Under the pieces are notes generated by a model. It was not told where the DNA came from, ran no database searches, and saw nothing but the letters and a program-made list of their open reading frames with translations. DNA of 64,000 bases from Aminipila sp963524205 (GTDB lineage: Bacteria > Bacillota > Clostridia > Peptostreptococcales > Anaerovoracaceae), in the NCBI GenBank assembly GCA_963524205.1, contig CAURED010000011.1, positions 56,283 to 120,282 on the forward strand, read 5' to 3'. The translations under genes and the position numbers were made by a program. Below, piece after piece: positions 45,370 to 55,145 of this stretch (positions are counted from its first letter, which is position 1; each line of letters opens with the position of its first letter).

Positions 45370-46944
45370 CTATACTAATTCAATATTTATTCCCAATGCA
45401 TTCTCTGCATTTTTCTTTATATTTTGTATGTCAATATTACCAGACTTTCCGCCCTGCTCTCCTTTTACCTTACAAGAAAGCTCTCTGCGGACACCGGTAT
45501 GTTCTGTCATAATATCTTCTAGAATCTGCTTTTTCTTTTCCACATAATTTGCAATTGTAGAACTGGTTGCCATGACAACAAAATGCTTATCATTTAAATC
45601 TATAAGTTCTGTTCCAGTTCGTATCAAATTAAAACTTGCACTGGAAGCTTCACCCTGTTCAAAAATCCAATGCCACAGTGCATCTTTATCAATATCACTA
45701 GTGTTTGTCACTATTGGGTTAGCCGTAGCTTTCTCAGGGGTGTCAAGTTCCTTTACTGCATCCTGATTTTTCATAAAATCAGGAATTGCTTCTGCTCGAT
45801 TAACACTTACATTCTGTGGTACAGACTGTTGTTGAGGCTGCTGTACATATGTAGTTTTCTGCAGCATTCCTGTAGACATTTTTACAATACATAATTCCAG
45901 TAACACTCTAGGCTGGGTGGACCATTTAGCATCGGCCATAGTTTTTGAGAGCTCAATAATACCATTATTGATTTCCATAACATCCAGCCTTTGGCTTTGC
46001 CCACAAATTCTTTCTATATTTTCACAGGACATGTTAAGCATATCCTCTGCATGATTTACAAATTTAGTTATTAAAAGATTTCTGTAATGCGTTACCCAAT
46101 CCTTCATAAACTGTCTGACATCTTTTCCATCTGCCAGGACTCTATCCAGCAGCAATAAAGCTTCCGCCACATTGTGTCTTGTGACTGCATCGGTTATATC
46201 CAAAAATGTATCTTCCCCAGCAGTACCAAGTATCTCCAAAACATCATCTCTGGAAATGTCTTTTGAACCTGCTGACAAGCATTGGTCTAATATACTCAAG
46301 CCATCCCTTACGGATCCGTCTGCATTTGCGGCAACAAGGGCTAATGCCCCGTCTTCAATCGTTATTCCCATGGTCTGGCAAATACCCTTCATACCTGTTT
46401 TTAACACTGTTTCAGGTACACGTCTGAAATCCAGTCTAAGGCATCTTGAAAGAATAGTTGCTGGAAGTTTTTGAGGCTCTGTTGTAGCCAGTATAAACAT
46501 TACATTTTCCGGAGGTTCTTCCAAAGTTTTTAAAAGTGCATTAAATGCTCCTGAGGAAAGCATATGTACTTCATCTATAATATAAACTTTTCTTCTCCCT
46601 ACAACCGGAGGATATTTAACACTTTCTTTTAATTCACGAATATTATCTACACCATTGTTAGACGCTGCATCAATTTCAATAACATCCATAAAAGTGCCTT
46701 CTTTTATAGATTTACAATTATCACACACACCACATGGTCTAAGATTGTCAGAAGTACAATTAACACCCTTTGCCAAAAGTCTCGCAGTGGTAGTTTTTCC
46801 TGTTCCTCTGGTTCCACAGAATAAATACGCATGGCCTGTAGAGTCCCCTGCGATCTGATTTTTTAAAATTTTTACAATATGTTCTTGTCCTAAGACTGTA
46901 TCAAAGGTTTCAGGGCGATACGCTCTATATAATGCTGTATACAT
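45370..46944 (-). CDS. dnaX: DNA polymerase III subunits gamma/tau
   Basis: 524 residues. Clamp-loader AAA+ ATPase: Walker A GTRGTGKTT (44-52), zinc cysteines CGVCDNCKSI, the sensor DEVHMLS and SRCLRLDF, then the collar domain and a Gln-rich linker (VQQPQQQSVPQN). It drives sliding-clamp loading. The SRP RNA lies directly upstream. A programmed frameshift site was not sought further; none is obvious. The ATG follows GAAGGGGAA. Confidence 0.95.
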   Translation of the reverse strand: MYTALYRAYRPETFDTVLGQEHIVKILKNQIAGDSTGHAYLFCGTRGTGKTTTARLLAKGVNCTSDNLRPCGVCDNCKSIKEGTFMDVIEIDAASNNGVDNIRELKESVKYPPVVGRRKVYIIDEVHMLSSGAFNALLKTLEEPPENVMFILATTEPQKLPATILSRCLRLDFRRVPETVLKTGMKGICQTMGITIEDGALALVAANADGSVRDGLSILDQCLSAGSKDISRDDVLEILGTAGEDTFLDITDAVTRHNVAEALLLLDRVLADGKDVRQFMKDWVTHYRNLLITKFVNHAEDMLNMSCENIERICGQSQRLDVMEINNGIIELSKTMADAKWSTQPRVLLELCIVKMSTGMLQKTTYVQQPQQQSVPQNVSVNRAEAIPDFMKNQDAVKELDTPEKATANPIVTNTSDIDKDALWHWIFEQGEASSASFNLIRTGTELIDLNDKHFVVMATSSTIANYVEKKKQILEDIMTEHTGVRRELSCKVKGEQGGKSGNIDIQNIKKNAENALGINIELV

Positions 46945-46981
46945 ATTTCATTCCCCTTCTTCCACATATACTAGCCTGTCG

Positions 46982-47040
46982 AAATTACATAGTAATTTGA
47001 TGACAGACTTATGCACGTAAATCACAAATCTAAGATTTGT
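46982..47040 (-). other. two perfect inverted repeats in the dnaX leader
   Basis: AAATTAC-ata-GTAATTT (46982-46998) and ACAAATCT-a-AGATTTGT (47024-47040) lie in the 150 bases between ffs and dnaX. Neither is followed by a T run. They may be protein sites or RNA hairpins in the leader. Confidence 0.5.
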
Positions 47041-47100
47041 AGATTTCTACTGCATTTACTTCATAATGGTTCTAGATTCTTTTAAATAAAAATAAAAATC

Positions 47101-47249
47101 GCCCTTTAAAAGCTCCGCCGACTTTGGAGAAGGCTTGTCTGCGGCACATAAGAGCTTCCACTTATTGCTGCTTCCTTCCGGACCTGACAAGGTTCGCAGA
47201 GTCTTATTGCGCAGGACCCTAACCTAATCAAGCGGAGCTTTTAAAAGGC
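47101..47249 (-). ncRNA. ffs: signal recognition particle RNA (small bacterial type)
   Basis: The core GGTCAGGTCCGGAAGGAAGC of the domain-IV loop is exact on the minus strand. The ends pair over 18 bases with one wobble, with AAAAGCTCCGC at the centre. At about 150 bases it is nearer the short form than the 270-base Bacillus RNA. The 3' side runs into a T-rich tail that ends transcription. It binds Ffh and guides ribosomes making membrane proteins. Confidence 0.95.
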
Positions 47250-47264
47250 AATTCATACCTACAT

Positions 47265-47293
47265 AGTATACAAGTTTAGTTTTAAAAAGTCAA
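47265..47293 (-). promoter_or_regulatory. promoter of the SRP RNA
   Basis: TTGACT (47288-47293), 17 bases, TATACT (47265-47270); start near 47258. Strong, as befits a stable RNA. Confidence 0.85.
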
Positions 47294-47299
47294 CTAAAA

Positions 47300-47333
47300 A
47301 TTATAAGCCAAGAGTTTCCTTACTCTCAGCTTA
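47300..47333 (-). terminator. terminator of the FliD-like gene
   Basis: TAAGCTGAGAGT and ACTCTTGGCTTA pair with two inner mismatches, followed by TAATTTTTAG on the minus strand, just before the ffs promoter. Confidence 0.68.
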
Positions 47334-47346
47334 CATAACAATTGTA

Positions 47347-48039
47347 TTAGACCGAAACATTAAAATAACTACCAGATGAATGTCTGGTGGAAGTACTTGA
47401 AGAACTTGACCCCAATACAAGTAAATTTTCTTTTAACTTCTTTTTAACATTTGCTTCTATATCTGAACTTAAATTTGTCACTTTATCTGCAAAAGAGTCT
47501 TTTCCATTAAATACTTTTTTTAGATTTTCTAAAGAAGCCTCATTCATTTCTTTCTTATTCATGGTCAGGCTTCCGTCTGTCAGCACTGTTATTCCAGCGT
47601 TTTTAAGTGCATCTTTATTATCTTCTGCGTATTTTTTAAGTTCTGAAACAAATTTTTTATTTTCCGTTCCCCCAAGTTTTGTAATGCTTGAAAGCATATT
47701 GTTATAGTTATTTACAAAATCAGTGGCCTCACTTACAACATCCTTTGTACTCTTTGATTTTTCTGCTTTGCCAAATAGTGAGTTCTCTCCTGTTGCAGTA
47801 AGCTTCTCCCCACTTTTCTGAAGATCCTCAGCACTATTTTGTGCAATTTTACTATATGTTTTTAGCTGAGTTGCTAAAACTGCATTGCTTGAGCTAGATG
47901 TTCCTGTACTTGATGAAGCCTCAGATGTGTTAGTTTTTTTATAATTTGAAGCAGATGAGCTTCTAAGCTGACTGACTACACCTCTACCTCCCGAAAAGCT
48001 TTTTATGCTTCTAAAATTAGTTCCTGTTGTATAACTCAT
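47347..48039 (-). CDS. orphan protein with a FliD C-terminal-like region
   Basis: 230 residues, Ser/Thr/Asn-rich ends, no signal peptide or membrane segment. The middle has ATDFVNNYNNMLSSITKLGG and then GITVLTDGSLTMNKKEMNEA, VFNGKDSFADKV and a closing coiled part. That order (a 'FVNxYN' helix, a TDG-SL-T repeat, then a residue-counting VKxLFNG block) resembles the C-terminal part of flagellar cap protein FliD. No flagellar gene is nearby. It may be exported by the flagellar system or be a relic. The ATG follows AAAGGGGG. Confidence 0.7.
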   Translation of the reverse strand: MSYTTGTNFRSIKSFSGGRGVVSQLRSSSASNYKKTNTSEASSSTGTSSSSNAVLATQLKTYSKIAQNSAEDLQKSGEKLTATGENSLFGKAEKSKSTKDVVSEATDFVNNYNNMLSSITKLGGTENKKFVSELKKYAEDNKDALKNAGITVLTDGSLTMNKKEMNEASLENLKKVFNGKDSFADKVTNLSSDIEANVKKKLKENLLVLGSSSSSTSTRHSSGSYFNVSV

Positions 48040-48128
48040 ATTATTTCCCCCTTTAATTGAATTAATTAAAATCTTTTATCCGATTTCCCTAAACTAATTA
48101 GTGTAACCTACTTTAATATATCGTCAAT

Positions 48129-49130
48129 TTATTCAATAACTTTATATAACTCATCACTTTCTGGTGGAAATATTTCGCATAATTTTCCAGTTTCACTGTG
48201 GCAAGACATAATGCCATATTGTTTTTCTCTAATTTGCCCAATACAGCTTATTTCCACATTAGCTGTATTCATGGCCTCTTCAAGCAGTTGTTTATTTTCA
48301 GAGCGCACTATAATTAGCATACATCCACTTGAAATTAGTCTCAAATAATTTATATGAAAAACATTACAAATTTTCTTTGTTATCTCTTTTACTGGAATTT
48401 TATCAATCCACAGTTCACATCCAGTTCCCGAAATCTGGCACATTTCCCAAACTGCTCCGAGAACTCCCCCTTCAGTGATATCATGCATACCAGAAGTTCC
48501 TATTCTTCCTGCAACAATACCATCTTTAACAACGCTTACTTGGTTTAACATTTTTTTAGCTTCCTGTAATTCCTCATTTGTACAAAATTCTTTAAGCTGC
48601 TTTTCAAAATCAGAAGCGATTATTCCAGTGCCTTCAATACCTGCAGATTTAGTCATCATAATAAAGTCTCCCGGCTTCATCTCCTTTGCCTGTTGGGATT
48701 TGCCTTTTTTAGCTCTCCCAATTGCAGTAGACACGATAACCGGAGTATTGACTGCTGAGGTAATTTCTGTATGCCCACCTATAATTTCAACTTGAAGTTC
48801 CGCTGCTGTCTGCCCTGCCTGCTCCATCATCAAACTAATGTCTTCTTCTGTAGTTCCCACCGGCAGCATTACAGCCAGCATGATTCCCAAAGGCCGAATG
48901 CCGTTTGAAGCGATATCATTGCAAGTAATGTGTACGGCAAGTCTGCCGATTTCATTTATTGCAGCTGTAATAGGGTCCGTAGACATAACGCACTCATACT
49001 CACCAAAATCAACAACTGCACAATCCTCACCAATTCCTGGCCTTGTCAGAACTTCCGGGCTCCTATAGGTTATTTTTTCAAAGACTATTTTTTTTAGTAA
49101 ATCGCTATCCAATTTTCCAGCCTTAAGCAT
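48129..49130 (-). CDS. AIR-synthase-like (HypE/ThiL/PurM superfamily) protein
   Basis: 333 residues. The N half has the ATP and phosphate block with RPGIGEDCAVVDFG and STDPITAA, and VHITCNDIASNGIRPLG; the C half has MHDITEGGVLGAVWEM. These are conserved in AIR synthase and HypE. The reaction cannot be told, as no hyp or pur genes are nearby. It overlaps the end of ligA by 8 bases, so it is in the pcrA-ligA operon. The ATG follows GAGGTGA. Confidence 0.88.
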   Translation of the reverse strand: MLKAGKLDSDLLKKIVFEKITYRSPEVLTRPGIGEDCAVVDFGEYECVMSTDPITAAINEIGRLAVHITCNDIASNGIRPLGIMLAVMLPVGTTEEDISLMMEQAGQTAAELQVEIIGGHTEITSAVNTPVIVSTAIGRAKKGKSQQAKEMKPGDFIMMTKSAGIEGTGIIASDFEKQLKEFCTNEELQEAKKMLNQVSVVKDGIVAGRIGTSGMHDITEGGVLGAVWEMCQISGTGCELWIDKIPVKEITKKICNVFHINYLRLISSGCMLIIVRSENKQLLEEAMNTANVEISCIGQIREKQYGIMSCHSETGKLCEIFPPESDELYKVIE

Positions 49131-51120
49131 TTATTTTCACCTCGTATGTTTCTAAGAATTCTTCTTCTGTTATTATTTCAACCCCTAGTTCCTTAGCTTT
49201 TTTATTTTTAGATGATCCAGAAAGTGCATCATTATTGATAAGATAATTTGTTTTTGAAGTTACAGATCCTGTTACTTTTCCACCTTTTCTCTCAATCAAA
49301 GCTTTTAATTCATCTCTGTTTTCAAAGTGATTTAAAGACCCAGTTATTACAAATGCCACACCATCAAGAATCTGCTCCCCTGTATCTTCACGTTCAATTT
49401 CTTCAAAAGTTATCTCTGCTAAAATATCTTTTATTATTTTTTCTTTCTTCTCATCTGCAAAAAACTTTACATAAGCTTCCGCCATAACCCCGCCTATGCC
49501 ATCAATTTCCACCAGTTCGTCTGCAGATAGGTTTTGTATCTTTTCCCAATTATAGTTACAATTCTTACAGATAATCTTAGCATTTGCCACTCCAATATTA
49601 GGAATCCCTAAACTATAAAGCAGCCTTACTGGCGTTGTAGTACTTGCTTTCTTCACAGAAGCTACCAAATTATTAAAAGATTTTTCTCCGAACCCTTCCA
49701 TCTCAATAATTTCTGGCTTAAATCTTTCCACATGGAACAAATCTGCTAATTCTTTTATTAATCCTTGCGCAATTAATTTCTCAATTGTCGCCTCAGAAAG
49801 TCCATCTATATTCATAGCATCACGGCTGACAAAATGGGTAAATGCTTTAATTTGTTTTGCCAGGCACTCAGGATTAATGCAAAAAAGAACTTCTACTCCA
49901 TTATCATTTTTAATCTCCGTAATTCCACCGCAAACTGGGCATTTCTTAGGAATATTATTTACTCCACTACGGGTTAAATTTTTTGCAATCTGAGGAATGA
50001 TCATATTAGCCTTATATACTTCTATTGTATCACCTCTGCCAAGCTCCAGCTGGCGCATTATGCTAATATTGTGTACACTGGCACGACTGACAGTAGTTCC
50101 TTCCAGTTCTACAGGTTCAAATATAGCCACAGGGTTTATTAGGCCTGTCCTGGAAGCGCTCCATTCGATTTCCTGTAATGTGGTTTCCTTCAATTCGTCA
50201 CGCCACTTAAATGCCATGGCATTTCTAGGAAATTTTGCTGTATTACCCAGACTTTCACCATATTGTATATCGTCTATTAACAATACTAGTCCATCCGATG
50301 GGAAATCATTGCTTTCTATATGAGCTGCAAACCAAGCTACATCCTCCTGAATGTTTTCTTTCGTAGTCATTCTATATTCTACCACATCAAATCCCTGCGA
50401 TTTTAGCCAGTCAAGCTGCTGATGGCGGGAATTGGTATTAATTCCACCTTGTGCCTGCACTAATGAAAAAGCAAAAAATTGTACATTTCTTTCTTTGGTA
50501 ATTTGATTATTCAATTGTCTAACACTGCCACTGCATAAATTTCTTGGGTTTTTATACTTTGCATCTACTTCACTAATCTGAGCATTAATCTTCTGGAATT
50601 CAGAATAAGTGATTATAGCCTCCCCTCTAAGAATTAACCTCCCCTTAAAAGGTATGCTTACAGGCATATTAGCAAATACTTTCGCGTTGTTAGTTATTAC
50701 TTCACCAATCTCGCCATTGCCTCTGGTAACTGCTTTTACCATCTTTCCATCTTCATAAGTGAGAACTATAGTAAGCCCATCCAGCTTCCATGAAAGCACA
50801 CCTTCTTTATCTCCCAGAAAGGCACCCAAAGTATCCATGTCTTTCGTTTTATCAAGAGATAACATCCTGGAAGAGTGAGCTTCCTTTGGTAAATTACTCA
50901 GTACTTCGTAACCCACATTTACCGTTGGACTATTGGCTAATGTTACTCCTGTTTCTTTTTCTAAGGTCACAAGCTCGTCATAAAGTCTGTCGTACTCTAT
51001 ATTAGGTATAATCTCTCTGCTCTCTTGATAATAAGCCTTTCCGGCTTCATTTAAAAGTGTAATCTTAGCTTTCATTTCGTTTATTCTTTTATCCGCACTG
51101 TTTTCAACTGGATTTTCCAT
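49123..51120 (-). CDS. ligA: NAD-dependent DNA ligase, divergent
   Basis: 665 residues: adenylation domain, OB fold, zinc finger (CPVCGGITEI with CINPEC), HhH domain and C-terminal BRCT. It joins nicks with NAD. The AMP-attaching Lys is K112 in KLDG. Some usually fixed spots differ: the TRGDG box is TRGNG, the Ia signature HYYxxDxP-like region is AYYQESREIIPN, and in motif IV (usually DGVVIKV) the lysine position reads DGLVLLI. The later FKW lysine is kept. This pattern seems shared by some clostridia, so it is likely active. It follows pcrA closely, as in Bacillus. Confidence 0.93.
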   Translation of the reverse strand: MENPVENSADKRINEMKAKITLLNEAGKAYYQESREIIPNIEYDRLYDELVTLEKETGVTLANSPTVNVGYEVLSNLPKEAHSSRMLSLDKTKDMDTLGAFLGDKEGVLSWKLDGLTIVLTYEDGKMVKAVTRGNGEIGEVITNNAKVFANMPVSIPFKGRLILRGEAIITYSEFQKINAQISEVDAKYKNPRNLCSGSVRQLNNQITKERNVQFFAFSLVQAQGGINTNSRHQQLDWLKSQGFDVVEYRMTTKENIQEDVAWFAAHIESNDFPSDGLVLLIDDIQYGESLGNTAKFPRNAMAFKWRDELKETTLQEIEWSASRTGLINPVAIFEPVELEGTTVSRASVHNISIMRQLELGRGDTIEVYKANMIIPQIAKNLTRSGVNNIPKKCPVCGGITEIKNDNGVEVLFCINPECLAKQIKAFTHFVSRDAMNIDGLSEATIEKLIAQGLIKELADLFHVERFKPEIIEMEGFGEKSFNNLVASVKKASTTTPVRLLYSLGIPNIGVANAKIICKNCNYNWEKIQNLSADELVEIDGIGGVMAEAYVKFFADEKKEKIIKDILAEITFEEIEREDTGEQILDGVAFVITGSLNHFENRDELKALIERKGGKVTGSVTSKTNYLINNDALSGSSKNKKAKELGVEIITEEEFLETYEVKINA

Positions 51121-51137
51121 CTATGTTCCCCTTAAAT

Positions 51138-53468
51138 TTATATTTTCTTAATTGGCGCAATATCTTTGGCCAGCTTTTTAAGTCCTACTGAATCAAACAT
51201 TACACTTATAGTCTTTCCATCTACAGAAACTACCATTCCCTCTCCAAATTTTGCATGATTTACTCTGTCTCCAGATTCAAAATTTGCATTGCACTTTGAA
51301 GATGCACTCTGTTTCGACTCCCTCCTTGCTGCTGCCAGTGGATCAAAAGGCATGCTTGGATTAGCTTTAGCATATCCATCGTTTCCACCTCTTAAATTAG
51401 CTGCACCTGGTCTGCTTCCGGCATTACCCCAGCTGCTACCTATTCTTGAAGCCGGTGATTGCTGTGCAGCTGTGCCTCCAAACCCAGAGCCGCTTCCCCA
51501 GCTATTACCAAATCCACTATCAAAACCTGAAGATTTTTTTTCATAAACACCATCACCATCAATAAGCTTTTTATCTACTTCTCTCATAAACTGTGATTCT
51601 CTGGTGTATTCTGTCTTACCATACAAAGTACGCATCTGCGCACTGGTCATAAACAAGCGTTCCTTGGCCCGAGTCATACCTACATAGCAAAGTCTTCTTT
51701 CCTCTTCAAGTCCCGTAGGTTTTTCCAGAGCTCTCCATCCAGGGAATAAACCATCCTCCATACCTGGAAGGAATACAACAGGAAACTCTAAGCCTTTGGC
51801 ACTATGCATAGTCATAAGCACTACAGCATTTTCATTTTCATCATGGTTATCCACTTCTGCCACAAGCGCAATCTTTTCCATAAATTCCGATAAAGATAAT
51901 TGAGGATTATCTTTTTCATAATCATATATTACAGATTTAAATTCCATGATATTCTCGATACGGCTTTCTGCCTCCACTGTGTTTGCATTCTCTAAAGCCT
52001 TTAAATATCCCGTGTTTACAAGCAACCCATCATATATATCAGAAACCCTTAGATTATCCTTTTCCTGACTATATTTAAGTATGGTATCCACCATTGTATG
52101 CACGCTGTCTACTGCTTTGGAAGGCAATCCCATAACAACTTCATCATCCGTAAGAGTCATAAAGAGACTTTCCCCTCTGACTTCAGCCAAAGTTCTTAAC
52201 TTCTCAACAGTTTTATCTCCTATTCCTCTCTTAGGTTCATTTATAATTCTCACAAAAGACACATCATCAGATGGGTTTTGCACCAATCTCATGTATGACA
52301 TGATGTCTTTAATTTCTTTTCTATCATAGTATCTAAGTCCACCCAAAACTCTGTAAGGAACTTCTCTAGCAGAAAGTGCTTCTTCAAAGTTTCTGGACTG
52401 GGCATTCGTTCTATATAAAATAGCGAAATCTTTGTACTGTCTTTCTCCTGTCTTTAATCTGTCAATTTCCTGAGCAATATACCTAGCCTCGTCTTTTTCG
52501 TCATCCGCTCTGTAATATGTAATCTTTTCTCCAGGTTCTTTGTCTGTCCAAAGTTTCTTGTGCTTTCTCTGCATATTTCTTTCAACAACACTATGTGCTG
52601 CTGCTAATATGTTTCCATAAGATCGATAGTTTTGTTCAAGCTTAATAACCTTTGTATTTTTAAAATCTTTTTCAAAATCTAAAATATTTGTAATATCTGC
52701 GCCTCTCCACTGATAAATACACTGGTCATCGTCACCTACTACACAAATATTATTATGTGCTTCAGCTAAAAACTTTATAAATCGATACTGCATGTAGTTC
52801 GTATCCTGATATTCGTCTACCATGATGTATTTAAAACGATTCTGATAATGCATAAGTACATCTTCGTTTTCTTCAAAAATTCTTACAGTATTTGCAATCA
52901 GGTCATCAAAGTCCATAGCATTGTTTTTCTTGAGAATTTTACTGTATTCACTATAAAGCTGTGCTATGATTTTACCTTTGAAATCACCTTCATTTAATCT
53001 CATAAATTCTTGAGGTGTTACAGCTTTCTCCTTATTATCACTTATAATACTTAATACATATGCTGGTGTATATTTCTTATCATCAATATTTGCAGCTTTT
53101 ATGCAGCTTTTTATGACTGTTTTCTGATCCGTAGGATCATATACAACAAAATCATTTGTATATCCTAAAAGCTCTGCATGTTTCCGTAATATTCTAAGAC
53201 ATGCTGAGTGGAAAGTTAAAATCCACATGTTTAAACCTTGTCCAATTAAACTCTCAACCCTGTCCCTCATTTCTTTTGCTGCCTTGTTAGTGAAAGTTAC
53301 TGCAAATATGTTGTAAGGTGAAACCCCCTCTTCTTTTATAAGATAGGCAATTCTTCTGGTCATGGTACTTGTCTTCCCACTGCCTGCACCTGCAAGTATT
53401 AATAAGGGGCCGTCTTTATGTAAGGCAGCCTCACGCTGCTTGTCATTCAATCCTTTTAAATAATCCAT
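51138..53468 (-). CDS. pcrA: ATP-dependent DNA helicase PcrA (UvrD family)
   Basis: 776 residues from the ATG at 53468, 5 bases after AGGAG; GTG two codons earlier is too near. Motifs: GAGSGKTS, TFTNKAAKEM, VDEYQDTNY, GDDDQCIYQWRGA, QNYRS, TMHSAKGLEFPVVFL, CYVGMTRAKERL. A Gly/Ser-rich linker (SGFDSGFGNSWGSGS) and a small C-terminal domain meeting RNA polymerase follow. It unwinds DNA in repair. It begins the pcrA-ligA-AIR-synthase operon. Confidence 0.97.
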   Translation of the reverse strand: MDYLKGLNDKQREAALHKDGPLLILAGAGSGKTSTMTRRIAYLIKEEGVSPYNIFAVTFTNKAAKEMRDRVESLIGQGLNMWILTFHSACLRILRKHAELLGYTNDFVVYDPTDQKTVIKSCIKAANIDDKKYTPAYVLSIISDNKEKAVTPQEFMRLNEGDFKGKIIAQLYSEYSKILKKNNAMDFDDLIANTVRIFEENEDVLMHYQNRFKYIMVDEYQDTNYMQYRFIKFLAEAHNNICVVGDDDQCIYQWRGADITNILDFEKDFKNTKVIKLEQNYRSYGNILAAAHSVVERNMQRKHKKLWTDKEPGEKITYYRADDEKDEARYIAQEIDRLKTGERQYKDFAILYRTNAQSRNFEEALSAREVPYRVLGGLRYYDRKEIKDIMSYMRLVQNPSDDVSFVRIINEPKRGIGDKTVEKLRTLAEVRGESLFMTLTDDEVVMGLPSKAVDSVHTMVDTILKYSQEKDNLRVSDIYDGLLVNTGYLKALENANTVEAESRIENIMEFKSVIYDYEKDNPQLSLSEFMEKIALVAEVDNHDENENAVVLMTMHSAKGLEFPVVFLPGMEDGLFPGWRALEKPTGLEEERRLCYVGMTRAKERLFMTSAQMRTLYGKTEYTRESQFMREVDKKLIDGDGVYEKKSSGFDSGFGNSWGSGSGFGGTAAQQSPASRIGSSWGNAGSRPGAANLRGGNDGYAKANPSMPFDPLAAARRESKQSASSKCNANFESGDRVNHAKFGEGMVVSVDGKTISVMFDSVGLKKLAKDIAPIKKI

Positions 53469-53605
53469 TTCCACTCCTATAATGTATTGTTTAGTCTCTT
53501 TTTAACCTGTTGTTTTACAAAATAACGTAGTTTATAGTATATCATAAAATTACATGTCATTGCCACTCACAGAAAAAATTTCATCCTCCTTGCTGGACAC
53601 ACCAA

Positions 53606-53636
53606 TACAAAAAATTGAACGCAACAAGTGCGTTCT
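53606..53636 (-). terminator. terminator of the NhaC-Ald-activator operon
   Basis: GAACGCA and TGCGTTC (7-base stem), followed by AATTTTTTG on the minus strand, 8 bases after the activator gene. Confidence 0.78.
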
Positions 53637-53643
53637 AATATAT

Positions 53644-55131
53644 CTAAGATTTTATATCAAGATTTAGTATTTTTATTCTGTAATTAAGAGTTTGCCTTGG
53701 GATTCCTAGTATTTCAGAAGCTTTTGTTTTGTTCCCATTGGTTTCCTTTAGAACATCTTTTATAATATTTTTTTCAGCTTCCTTTAATCTTCCTTTCAAA
53801 TCAAAATTCTTTCTTGTATCTTTACCCCATCCATTTTTACTAATCCTATCACCAATACTTTCCTCTATAGTAAAAGTAATCACTTTCTCATTATGGATTC
53901 CCTTTAGTTCTGTTGTGTTTTCTTTCTGAGTACAGACAGTATCATATAAATAGGCTGGCAAATGATGAATATCTAACACATCCAACTCAGTTACGCTAAC
54001 CATTGACTCTATTAAATGCTTTAGTTCCCTGACATTCCCATCCCAAAGGTACCCTTTAAAAAATTCTTTAAGGCCTTGTGTTATGCCCTTAATGTTTCTT
54101 CCGTATGTCTTATTACAATCTTTGATGTAGTATTCCGTAAAATATTCTATATCATCCTTTCGTTCTCTTAATGGCATCAAATAAATGATACCGCTATTGA
54201 GTCTATAAAATAGATCTTTACGCAATTCTTTATTTTCAATTGCCACTTTAGGGTCAACATTCATTGCTGCAATAATTTTTACATCTACTTTTTTTTCTTT
54301 ATTTGAGCCAACCGGCCTGAAAGTTCCATCTTGTAAAACCCTGAGCAGTTTTCCCTGAATAGGGAAAGGTAACGAATTTAATTCATCTAAAAAAAATATT
54401 CCACCATCTGCCTCTTCAAATAAACCTTTCCTGGTTTCTGCCCCTGTATATGCACCTTTTACAGTTCCAAATAAAATGGATTCAATCAAATTATCCGGTA
54501 CTGCTGCACAATTTTGAACCACCACCTTCTTTCTGTCAATGCCATTATATGAAATCATAGCCTGAGCAAACAATTCTTTACCGGTTCCAGTCTCTCCGTA
54601 TATCAGAACAGGATTAGGTAATCTGGCCAGAATTTTAGCCCTTTCAATGCATTTTTTCATATAGCTGTTTTGAGTTAGAATGTTGTCAAAAGAAAAATAA
54701 TCCTCCTGTCTGTCAACCTTCTTCATAATGTTTTTTACTGTAGCGTCAAAATTTTCTAATGAACAGTCTTCAATATTTTGTACCGTTGTAACATCATTGC
54801 TTAGTTCTAATGCTCCCACAATCTGCCCTTTTCTTATTAGTGGAATTGTTATATTGTGGGTACAGAAAAGCTTTCCTGAGAAATCTATAAATTTCTGAAA
54901 CCTTTTTACTACTACTTCCCCTGTAACAATTGCTGTCACTATAGAACTATTTTCTTTTTGCAATGAAGGATATACTTCAAAAAGATTTCTTCCAACATAA
55001 TCATCAAGATTATATTTTTGTGTTTCATTAATGCTATCATCAAATCTAGAATAATAAACAATTTGGAATTTTCGGTTAACTAGCATAATATCATCTAAAT
55101 TATTAAGCTTTAATCCTGCAAAATTAATCAT
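53644..55131 (-). CDS. sigma-54-dependent activator with PAS sensor
   Basis: 495 residues. A PAS/GAF-like sensor (about 1-130), AAA+ domain with Walker A GETGTGKE and the sigma-54 loop written GAYTGA (usually GAFTGA; Tyr is known to be tolerated), and a Fis-type helix-turn-helix at the end (KTKASEILGIPRQTLNYRI). The build resembles RocR-like activators of amino-acid use. It is the last gene of the operon with NhaC, Ald and the GPH fragment. A sigma-54 promoter lies before the first gene, so it very likely activates its own operon. The ATG follows GAGGTATAGG. Confidence 0.93.
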   Translation of the reverse strand: MINFAGLKLNNLDDIMLVNRKFQIVYYSRFDDSINETQKYNLDDYVGRNLFEVYPSLQKENSSIVTAIVTGEVVVKRFQKFIDFSGKLFCTHNITIPLIRKGQIVGALELSNDVTTVQNIEDCSLENFDATVKNIMKKVDRQEDYFSFDNILTQNSYMKKCIERAKILARLPNPVLIYGETGTGKELFAQAMISYNGIDRKKVVVQNCAAVPDNLIESILFGTVKGAYTGAETRKGLFEEADGGIFFLDELNSLPFPIQGKLLRVLQDGTFRPVGSNKEKKVDVKIIAAMNVDPKVAIENKELRKDLFYRLNSGIIYLMPLRERKDDIEYFTEYYIKDCNKTYGRNIKGITQGLKEFFKGYLWDGNVRELKHLIESMVSVTELDVLDIHHLPAYLYDTVCTQKENTTELKGIHNEKVITFTIEESIGDRISKNGWGKDTRKNFDLKGRLKEAEKNIIKDVLKETNGNKTKASEILGIPRQTLNYRIKILNLDIKS

Positions 55132-55145
55132 CCTATACCTCTTCT

